Assembly (NCBI RefSeq): GCF_037975245.1
Contig: NC_092576.1
Location: 5,938,001-6,002,000, forward strand
Length of the DNA stretch: 64,000 nt
Source: Apostichopus japonicus
Taxonomy: Eukaryota; Echinodermata; Holothuroidea; Aspidochirotida; Stichopodidae
Direction: 5' to 3'
A program made the translations under genes and the position numbers. Below are positions 47,436 through 59,400 of this stretch, piece after piece (within the stretch, counting starts at the first letter, position 1; each line of letters opens with the position of its first letter). The notes under the pieces are model-generated. The model was given only the letters and a program-made list of their open reading frames with translations, made no database searches and was not told where the DNA came from.

Positions 47436-50400
47436 GTAAGATCCAGTACCGGGTACCGGATTTATCTTGGAGACTGGGGGGGGGGGGGACTGCGGTGGGT
47501 TATATATGTATGGGAGAAGGAAGATTACATGTTATCATAAAGATACAAGAAGTGAAATAAAATACCTGCACTCCAGTATTAAGACTTCCTCTGTCTGGAG
47601 AAGTACTAACTCAATCACATCACATGCATACGCCCAGCATTGGGAGGATGGAATTGTCAGGTAAGGGTTGGGGGTGGTGACCTTTGTAAATGTGGTGAAT
47701 GTGTCTGGCAAACTGATGAAAATGCAATGTGGAGGATGCTATTCTGTTTGGGTAAGGATGCCAATGGAATGGTATTTTTAAAATTGTAGTTGAATGCAAG
47801 GCAAAATTCATTACAATTTCATATGATGGTTCTATGTTCCTTAGAATTAACAATTTAAATACATTTTGGACTGGAGAATGGAACTCGGTCTAAGGGAAAA
47901 ATATACTACAACTTTCATTTGATAAGAAACAAGATAAACGTCTTTTTTCTTAAATTACAGGCACGGTTGTCTCATCAGATAAGTGCCAGACTCCGCAATA
48001 TCTGCAATTGGGAAAGAAAGGTAGGATATCCTGCAACTTTCCTGGTGGTTCATATGGAACATGTTGGTACAACTCGTCCAATTTGACTAGCGAAGATCGA
48101 CAATTAATTTGCCACAGAGAAGGTATTGTATTTGGACCCGGATACGAGTCCGGAGAATACAGTGTTCAACCTGATGGATCTCTTGTTATCAACAAAGTTT
48201 CCACCAAACATAATACTTCTTTCGGTGTATTGACATTGGCGACTACAGAAGAAGATCCAATCATTGAATATGTCCGTGTACAGTAGTTGTCTACGGTAAG
48301 TCGATTTCTTTGATAACAACATGCATATCTGTCGAAACATTGGAGCGAAGAGATAGAGCACAATGCAACGTGGAATCCACAGAAAAAAAAAAATAAGAGG
48401 TTCAACATTTCGACTGGCACTTGATAGAGCCCGACGAAACACGTCATAAGCATAACTCAGGTAGATTCCTTCCATAAGTTTTAGATACGCGCCTGTTCGT
48501 TAGATCTCCGAACCCTTTTCTGTACATTTCTCTAGCTCATGTAAATATTTTCAACCTCAAGTTATCCTCCAATAAGAGAACAATCGAGCCAATGACCAAT
48601 TTTACGCCTATTGTTTGGAGATTTCTTCTCAGAAATCGTTCGCGTTTATCACGAATAAAAGCTTGGTAAAGGATTCCTTGATGATCATCACATTCTCCTA
48701 TCATATCTCGTTATCATGTTTCAGACATTGCCTTCCTAGTTTAGCTGACAATAAAAGAAGTCAATCGGGGATTTGTTCATTCATCAATCTATCCATTTAT
48801 TCATCTACTCACTCACTCATATGTTTATAATGCAAACGATGAAAAAAGAGACCGGGGACTGCGGTGGGTTATACAGTATATGTAAGGGAGAAGGAAGGGT
48901 TACAGGTTTACATAAAGATACAAGAAGTAAAATGAAAGACCTGCCTTCCGGTATTAAGACTTCCTATATGTCTGGTGAAGTACTTACTCAATCACATCAC
49001 ATGCATACGCCCAGCATTGGGAGGGAAGAATTGTAAGGTATGGGTTAGGGGTGGTGACCTTTGTAAATGGGGTGAATGTGTCTGGCAAACTGATGGAAAT
49101 GCAATGTGGAGGATGCTATTCTGTTTGGGTAAGGATGCCAATGGAATGGTATTTTTAAATTGTAGTTGAATGCAAGGCAAAATTCATTACAATTTCATAT
49201 GATGGTTCTATGTCCCTTAGACTTAACAATTTATACATTTTGGACTGGAGAATGGAACTCGGTCTAAGGGAAAAATATACTACAACTTTCATTTGATATG
49301 AAACAAGATAAACGTCTTTTTTCTTCAATTACAGGCACGGTTGTCTCATCAGATAAGTGCCAGACTCCGCAATATCTGCAATTGGGAAAGAAAGGTATAA
49401 TATCATGCAACTTTCCTGGTGATTTATATGGAACAGTTTGGTACAACTCGTCCAATTTGACTAGTGAAGATCGACAATTAATTTCCAACATAGAAAGTTT
49501 TGTATTTGGACCCGGATACGAGTCCGGAGAATACCGTGTTCAACCTGATGGATCTCTTATAATCAACAAAGTTTCCACCAAACATAATACTTCTTTCAGT
49601 GTATCGACATTGGCGACTACAGAAGATGATCCAATCGTTGAATATGTCCGTGTAGTTGTCTACGGTAAGTCGTTTTCTTTGATAACAACATGCATATCTG
49701 TCGAAACACTGAACCGAGTTCAGAGTTTGGAACGAAGAGGTAGAGCACAATGCAACGTTGAATACACAGAAAAAAAAATAAGCGGTTCAACATTTCGACT
49801 GGCGCTTGATAGAGCCCGACGAAACACGTCATCAGCATAACTCAGGTAGATTCCTTCCATAAGTTTTAGATACGCGCCTGTTCGTTAGATCTCCGAACCC
49901 TTTTCTGTACATCTCTCTAGCTCATGTAAATATTCAACCTCAAGTCATCCTCCGATAAGAGAACAATCCAGCCAATGACCAATTTTACCCCTACTATTTG
50001 GAGATTTCTTCTCAGAAATCGTTTGCGTTTATAACGAATAAAAGCTTGGTAAATCACATGCATATGCCCAGCATTGGGAGGGACTAATTGTCAGGTAAGG
50101 GTTGGGGGTGGTGACCTTTGTAAATGTGGTGAATGTGTCTGGCAAACTGATGGAAATGCAATGTGGAGATGCTATTCTGTTTGGGTAAGGATGTTGTTTT
50201 AACTGTAGTTGAATGCAAGGCAAAATTCATTACAATTTCATATGATGGTTCTATGTTCCTTAGACTTAACAATTTATACATTTTGGACTGGAGAATGGAA
50301 CTTGGTCTGAGGGAAAAATATACTACAACTTTCATTTGACATGGAACAAGGTAAATGTCTTTTTTTCTTCAATTACAGATACGGTTGTCTCATCAGATAA

Positions 50401-53400
50401 GTGCCAGACTCCGCAATATCTGCAATTGGGAAAGAAAGGTTTAATATCATGCAACTTTCCTGGTGGTTTATATGGAACAGTTTGGTACAACTCGTCCAAT
50501 TTGACTAGCGAAGATCGACAACTAATTTCCAACAGAGAAAGTTTTGTATTTGAACCCGGATACGAGTCCGGAGAATACAGTGTTCAACCTGATGGATCTC
50601 TTGTTATCAACAAAGTTTCCACCAAACATAATACTTATTTCGTTGTATCAACATTGGCGACTACAGAAGATGATCCAATCGTTGAATATGTCCGTGTAGT
50701 TGTCTACGGTAAGTCGTTTCTTTGATAACAACATGCATATCTGTCGAAACACTGAACCGAGTTCAGAGTTTGGAACGAAGAGGTAGAGCACAATGCAACG
50801 TTGAATACACAGAAAAAAAAAATAAGAGGTTCAACATTTCGACTGGCGCTTGATAGAGCCCGACGAAACACGTCATAAGCATAACTCAGGTAGATTCCTT
50901 CCATAAGTTTTAGATACGCGCCTGTTCGTTAGATCTCCGAACCCTTTTCTGTACATCTCTCTAGCTCATGCAAATATTCAACCTCAAGTCATCCTCTGAT
51001 AAGAGAACAATCCAGCCAATGACCAATTTTACCCCTACTATTTGGAGATTTCTTCTCAGAAATCGTTTGCGTTTATAACGAATAAAAGCTTGGTAAATCA
51101 CATGCATATGCCCAGCATTGGGAGGGACTAATTGTCAGGTAAGGGTTGGGGGTGGTGACCTTTGTAAATGTGGTGAATGTGTCTGGCAAACTGATGGAAA
51201 TGCAATGTGGAGATGCTATTCTGTTTGGGTAAGGATGTCAATTGCATGGTATTGTTTTAACTGTAGTTGAATGCAAGGCAAAATTCATTACAATTTAATA
51301 TGATGGTTCTATGTTCCTTAGACTTAACAATTTATACATTTTGGACTGGAGAATGGAACTTGGTCTGAGGGAAAAATATACTACAACTTTCATTTGACAT
51401 GGAACAAGGTAAATGTCTTTTTTTCTTCAATTACAGACACGGTTGTCTCATCAGATACTGTAAGTGCCAGACTCCGCAATATCTGCAATTGGGAAAGAAA
51501 GGTATAATATCATGCAACTTTCCTGGTGGTTTATATGGAACAGTTTGGTACAACTCGTCCAATTTGACTAGCGAAGATCGACAACTAATTTCCAACAGAG
51601 AAAGTTTTGTATTTGAACCCGGATACGAGTCCGGAGAATACAGTGTTCAACCTGATGGATCTCTTGTTATCAACAAAGTTTCCACCAAACATAATACTTA
51701 TTTCGTTGTATCAACATTGGCGACTACAGAAGATGATCCAATCGTTGAATATGTCCGTGTAGTTGTCTACGGTAAGTCGTTTTCTTTGACAGCAACATGC
51801 ATATCTGTCGAAACACTGAACCGAGTTCAGAGTTTGGAGCGAAGAGATAGAGCACAATGCAACGTGGAATCCACAGAAAAAAAAAAACAATAACAGGTTC
51901 AGCATTTCGACTGGCGCTTGATAGAGCCCAACGAAACATGTCATAAGCATAACTCAGGTAAATCCCTCGCATAAGTTTTAGATACACGCCTGTTCGTTTG
52001 ATCTCCGAACCCTTTTCTGTTAACTTCTCTAGCTCATGTAAATATTCAACCTCAAGTCATCCTCCGATAAGAGAACAATCCAGCCAATGACCAATTTTAC
52101 GCCTACTATTTGGAGATTTCTTCTCAGAAATCGTTTGCGTTTATAACGAATAAAAGCTTGGTAAAGGATTCCTCGATGATCATCACATTCTCCTATCATA
52201 TCTCGTTATCATGTTTCAGACATGTCTCCCTTTAGCTGACAATAAAAGAAGTCATCGGTGTTTTTTTTTCATTCATCAATCCATCCCTTTATTCATCTAC
52301 TCACTCACTCATATGTTATTAAACAAACGATGAAAAAAAGAGAAAAGTGAGACTCTGTCCGCATAAAAACCATACACAAGATCAAATATTCTCATGTGAT
52401 TAGTAGCTTACTTTAATAGAGTTGCAATGGTTCAACAGTGTAAAAAGTTACATTACTGAAATACCATTAGCACTGAAGCCACTTTCATAGTGAGAATATA
52501 TATCTAACCGTCTAACTACACTGCATCACATTAAGACCCTATAATGAAGCTACGAATAAATATAAATAACATGCAGTGTCCACCTGACAACTGGATGTCA
52601 TTTGGTAATTACAGTCGTTAACATACTGTTTTCAGTTAATCATCTAACTATAATATCTTTGTGAGGAACAAGCTAAAGCTTACATTTCCTATTGAAATAT
52701 TTAACAAAGAGTACCGACTTCCTTGCGCCCTTTAATTGTTAGTAAACCCAACACAATTAATAGTAGACCATATAAACATGCCTAATACTTTTTGGCTGGA
52801 CACTATTATTGTAATACGTCTTTCTTTTCACAATTTGCAGATAAACCACCTGAACCGTACCCAACCATTGATGCTACTGGATGTTACCAGAAATCATTAT
52901 GCTTTTTAGAACTAAACGCTGCTTCAAGTTTAAGTTGTAATGTTTTACGAGTAGGTGAAGTATTAGATGATTTGTCATGGAAGTTAAGAACTTACACTGG
53001 GGATGGACAGATCTCTTCTCAGTCGAAAGCTGTAACAACCAGTGTCAATGAATTACAATCTTACTATACTGTTGTAGATATTTCGTTACCAACCTCTCTC
53101 TCATTACGTTTATTCGTCTGCGCAGCGAGAAGCAATGTGTCTGAAGTAGGTAACAATGAATCTACGATACTGGTTGAAAGCGGGACACTGGAAGCATCTA
53201 GCGAACCTCTGCTTGTAACTCTTAATGAAAGAGTGGTTATGAACTGCGGGGAAGATGTGTTATTCTTTGTATGGAAAAAAGTGGGTCAAACGGAAGAAAT
53301 TATTGCATTTGGAACTAAAATTAGGAGTGAAGTTATGATGCCTGATGGATTCACATTGCAAAGTAGCTCTCTGGTCATAAACACGGTTAAAAATCCTACC

Positions 53401-56400
53401 TTGGGCACGTACACGTGTGTTTACAGCACTGACGGTGTTACAACAAAATTTACATCAACTGATGTAACTTTTCAAGGTAAGATCTAAGGTAAAGTGCAAA
53501 CCTTCCCAATTACTATTTATTTGCAGGTTAAATTATAAGTGGTGTGCCAGTTCACTTAGTAAACCTGAACTTATAGAATGTTTTTCTTGTTTTGATTTGG
53601 AATTGAAGGAGAAGTGTTGCTGAGAAAGTGTTATAGTGTTAAAAAAATAACTAATATGTACTTTAACTTTTATACGGTGTATAGTTGTAAAGTCGTGTGA
53701 GGAGGCATTAGCCTCATACAAGACTGTAAGACTGTAAACCTTAAACTATAAACTTTAGTTCATGATACCGATTTGATATACCCCTATAAATCATTCACAT
53801 GCATGTTTGGGCTACCATGAACCTATTAAACATAGCTGTGTTGATATGTTATCTGGAGATGATGTCAACTTGTATTTGGAATTGTTGATGTTCATGTTTG
53901 ACCATTTCTCTTGGCATTTCAGAGGAGGAAGGACGAACTGGTAGGATTGGTGTTGTTGTGTTCTTTGTGCTCTTTGTGTTCTTGTTATTGAATTTCATCG
54001 GAGTCTTCTATCGACGTAAAGGTAATTGACTGATTAATCAGTAAATATCAAGCTTACTCTGAAGTATCTAATAGACTCCTGTTTAATTGACTGATTGATT
54101 TTCGGTTATGATTTCTTTTGCAATCAGACTGTTGTCGAGGCTTACTTAGATAACTCTAGACTGTGAAATCAGTTTTCCCCGATCAGGTATCTCTGCTTAA
54201 TTAATTTATATTTACATACTTCGAAGCCATTGCAATATGTGATTCCTGTATATCTGGTTCAGCCTTTCCTTGCCCCTCTAACAGCTATTCCATGTTCCCA
54301 TCATTGATACGGCATTGTGTTAACTCCGACTTGTAGCTTGAGGGGTGGGATGGGGGCCTTCCATTGCAATAAAAGGGCATCCCATGCAGATTACACCCCC
54401 TCCCCCCGTAAACTATAATGAGGAAGGTCTTCCATTGCTAGGGCATCCCCTGCAGATTGTATCCCCCCCCCCCGTACACTAGCTTGAGGGGTGGGATGAG
54501 GGTCTTCCAAAGCAATAATAGGGCATCTCTCACATATTACATCCCCCATATACGTTTGATTAATACCCTCCCAGATGTTCTTTATGACCTCTTAATCCTT
54601 CCTGGTATAGAATTCTGGAAATGTTTTCCTGCGATTCATGTTTATCACGTGATAATTAGATGTAATAGCATCATTTTTTTTTAAGCTGTTGACTAGAAAA
54701 ATGCATGCATAACTTATTCGTTAAGACACACAGTCCAAAATCAGAGTTTAGTCAACGAGGTATACGATATCAACATGAACGATTTAAATATGAAATAGCC
54801 TAAATTGGTGAAATAGCATAAATAGATGAAATAGCCAAAAAGATGAAATAATATATATAGCATATATAGATGAACAGATGAAATAGATTAAACGGATGAT
54901 TAAACGGAAAATTAAACGGATAAACAGATGAAATGAATGAAATAGATATTAAATAGATGAAAAAGATGCAATAGGTGAAAAAGATGCAATAGGAGAAAAA
55001 ATGCAATAGGTGAAAAAGATGAACTAGATAAAATAGATGAAATAGATCAGAAAGATGAAATAGATCGAATAGATTAAATATATGAAATAGATCCGATAAA
55101 TTGGATAGATTGGATAGATTTGATAGGTTAGTTTGATTAGAGAAATTATAAAAATATAGAGAGATTAGAAATATTAGGTATATTGAAAAGATTAAATTGA
55201 TTGTGCTATTTAAACGTTACTATACATGAACATGCTGACATAAAACTAGGCAATTAACAGAGCAGATTCGTTTACAGAGTATTTTAAGTCTCACCGACTG
55301 AGAACAAGTCGTGCTTTGGGTGTGTTCCTATCATCAGCACTATAACAATGAGATGATCACTTTGTATATTTATGCATCACTAGATTCACATATAGAGTGG
55401 TACACGTCATTTCTTTAGATCAGAGTTCAAGTTGTCAATGCAGTTTCCGTGAAAACGAGTGACTCACATCCCACAAATCTCAGGCGTCAAGTTATGTACA
55501 TAACTATATATTATCTTACCTAACGTATGACGTTTGAAGCTTGTGTCCTTTAGTATTAATACTTTTATTTTCGCTGTTAGAACTACAGCTTGCATTACTC
55601 AGATGAGTAATACAGTTTATATCTTATCTGCACTAGAGCATTATTGCAGACGACTACTGAGTATAACACACAAGCAAAAACTCAATCCTAGGGAAAAGGT
55701 GACAGAAGAAGAATTAAAAGGTATCTAAGCTATCTATATTTAGTTGATTAATTCATAGATTATTTAAAACTTTCAATAACTGTGTATTTAATTTTGATGT
55801 AAAATAGCGATGCTTTCTCAGTTTGGATTCACAAGGTTTTCTGTACTGCACCTGCATATAAGTTTAATTTAAAGTTACCCAGAATGACATAGAATACGAG
55901 CATTATGTTGCTACTCATAAATCGATTTTTGGTTTCGATAAATATCGTAACCTTTGCAGTCATGATGGCGTGCGTATGTATGCGTTTGCGACGCCCAGCT
56001 TGTAAACATGATATCTCACGAAGGGAAAGTTGGACCAACTTCATGTTTGGTGTGTAGATGTACCACATTGAGTACAAGAAGCCTATTGTTTTCTGTGCAG
56101 GTCAAGGTCATTTGGGGTAACCAGGGGTCAAAACGGGGAAACCTTGTAAACACAATATCTCAAGAAGGGAAGCTTGGGCAGACCTCATATTTGGTGTGTA
56201 AACGTACCACATGGAGCACAAGAAGCCTATTGTTTTCTGTGGAGGTCAAAGTTGATTAGGGTCACTAGGGGTCAAATTGTAAAAACATTGTTAACACCAT
56301 AGCTCATGAAAGAAAGATTGGGCAAACCTCATATTCAATGTGTAGAAGTACCACATTGAGCACAAGAAGCCTTTCGTTTTATGTGGACGTCAAAGGTCAT

Positions 56401-59400
56401 TTCGGGTCACCGAGGTCAAATTGTGAATACATTGTAAACACACTAGCTCAAGAAAGGAAGCTTGGGCAGACCTCATATTTAATATGTAGAAGTACCACAT
56501 TCAGTACAGGAAGCCTATTGTTTTCTGTGGAGGTCAAAGGTCATTTAGGGTCGCTAGGGGTCAAATTGTCAAAAACTTGTAAACACGATATCTCAAGAAG
56601 AGAAGGTCGGACCAATTCATATTTGGTGTGCAGACGTACCACATTGAGTTCGAAAAGCCTAAAGTTTTTGGTGTAGATCAAAGGTCATTTGGGGACAACA
56701 GGTCAAATCGTGACAACCTTGTAAACATGATATTGCAAGAAAGGACAGATTTCATATTTGGTTTGTAGATGTACCATAGTAAATTTAAGGAGCCTTTTAT
56801 GGCTATTGGTGGAGGTCATTTGAAGTCAGCAAATGCCAAACATTTACTTCACTACCCTCTTACCTCTCTTTCCACACTAACACATCTTCCTAAACATAAT
56901 ATCGTAGGGAAGCTTGGACAGATCGCATATTTGGTATGTAATTGTACCACATTGAGTACAAGAAGCCTTCATGTTGTGGGCGGAGGTCAATGGTCGTTTG
57001 AGTTCACCAGGGTCATATTGTGAACCCACATTTTATACAATATTTCAACAAGGACTGATGTCATATTTAGTATGTTGATGTATCTATTACATTCACTACA
57101 AGAAGCTTGTTGTTTAGCTCAATGGTCATTTCAGGACAGCCTGTGTCATTGTGAATGTATTGTTTGTCACACCACACTGCTTTTCACTGTATTACTAATA
57201 TCAAGTATGTTGTACACCCTCACTATACGTCATTACATCAGATTCATGCAGAAAATAGCTGAATGTAACATCATCGAAACCACTACGCATTTTCGCATTC
57301 TGGTTATTCTTTCATTTTAAAGAGTGGTGTAAGAAAGTTCTAATTTCGAAAGACGAAACTCAAGATACACATGATGGTATAGTGGAGAGGTTGAAGAAAA
57401 CATCCAATGAACAGGTGAAAAACATTATAAAAGAATTACTGAGTAATTACCTTACTTTCGATTCAGTTTGAAAAAGCAATATAGAAATGATGTGTCTATG
57501 CTTGATGTTCTTTTTTTCAAACCATGATAGGTGTGATGGAAGGGTCTGAAAATAAGAGGCTTTGAAAATAAAGGTGACCGATACGTAGAGAGTTACATTC
57601 ATTATTTCATTTTATCTTGTTATGATTTCAAAATAAAACATTAGCCACACTATACACTAAGTTCATATGTACACCTAACAAGTGATTGTCCAATATGTTA
57701 ACCGTTTTAACATGTCGTCTTAATTCATGATGTTTCGATACATTGGGTAAAATGATGGACTTCGTAAACGCACACGTGATGTTGAATAACTCATGAAATA
57801 TGTAAATTTTTTGCATATTTGTGAATAATAATTTGTAACATTCAAATGCTAAAGTTTAAAGCGGTTAAGATGTGAATAAGATGTATATAGAACAAATGTG
57901 TTAAATAAAAGAAACTTTTTTTGTGGCACAGAGGTGAGCCATTTTCCTTTGGTTGCCGTTCATCTCCATTGCCATTTAGCCTGTTACTTTCCGATCCACA
58001 AGTTGTTTGGGGCATACTTATCTAGAACTAAACGTACAGGCATTACTTAATTAAAGAGAACCATGGAGCCAAGAACACCAGGATTGTAATATCAATATCA
58101 TAAACATAAAAAACATCTAATTTAAGACAACTGTCTTGTTGCAATTTTTAATTTTCATGTTAGGATTCATTTTACACGATAAGATACACCTTAGATTGCT
58201 ATAGCAATTGTAAACTATATTCCTGTTGGTCAGTCCTTGAATTACTTTGTAAACCATTCTGATAACTAATGCTGATAGTTTTTTTGAGGTTCCTCATTCA
58301 TGATTCTCAAAGTTATTATGTAGTTAATTTCTTGAATAGGTTGACATTGAATGGATTATACTGCAAGACAGCTTTACGTCAGTTCAAGAACAAGGTGACG
58401 CTATCAATCTTAGCTCTGGAGCAGTTTTACCTCCGCTTAACACTTTGAAAACATTGGACATTGTAAACAAGAAATGGCAGCAATTGGACTTAACCGAATG
58501 GATAAATATCCTGAAATATGCCTGTCACGGACATAAACCAACCAAGATCAAGTAAGCATGTTATATTGAACAGTCGACTATTATTCAGATGGTCTGAGAA
58601 AGAATTACATTTATTTAATTTACCAACTTATTGAAATGATTCCTGTTAGAGTATATTTATATGTGAAGACGTTTCAGCAACATGTCGCACCATATCGTGC
58701 TGACTTACACATAATATATATATTTAGCGAATTGATTGATTTATCTACCAAAGAAATTACAGTGGTGTGCTCCTCCATTTGAGCAGGCTGAATGTGTGAA
58801 ATGGAAACAAAAATGATATTAAAAACAAGAATACTTGAAAAACCTCTTTGGGGGGCTTATAATAAGATTAATGGACCTTTTTAGTGTATCTAATTACAAC
58901 AAACTGACGAACTACTACCATTACTTCTCACAGGATTGAAAGAATTCTGCTGCCCTTTAACTTTGAGAACAAGTTGAGCACGTTACAAAAGAAGCCACGT
59001 GGTAAGAATGCAGTTTAACAAATTAATCTTTACAAATAAATTTATCTTTACAAATAACTGTTGATGAGGTGAAATACTATGGTGTTAATGATTGGAACTA
59101 CACGATTAAGTACAAAGACTAATGCGATTATCGCTATCGTGTGTTCAACAGGTTCGAGAAAAATGGAGATTTGTTCACGACTTTATCGAAAATCCTAAAA
59201 GCTACTTATTTAACGACTGGTAGAGGAGCGAGTCATTTGAGATTAACAATCAGTTTAACAGATTGTATTAACATTTCTATTGACCTCATAACTGGACAAA
59301 TAGTGTCCCAGTCCATTGTTTAATCCTATATGTCGCAACCAAGCAAATTGCTATCATATTTGTTCAGTTGATATTTTCGTCATACAATTTTTCAGGTGTT

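Larger units (their letters stand above)
48840..52150 (+). repeat. Tandem exon-bearing units of about 1.05 kb
   Basis: Each unit holds an upstream stretch with CCCAGCATTGGGAGGGA, a V exon, and a downstream stretch with CTGAACCGAGTTCAGAGTTT or a close variant. V exon starts are spaced 1374, 1044 and 1058 bp. Units 3 and 4 are the most similar. Confidence 0.85.

Noticed and set aside
47620-51987. Minus-strand frames repeated across the V array
   Set aside because: They are antisense shadows of the duplicated V exons and their flanks.
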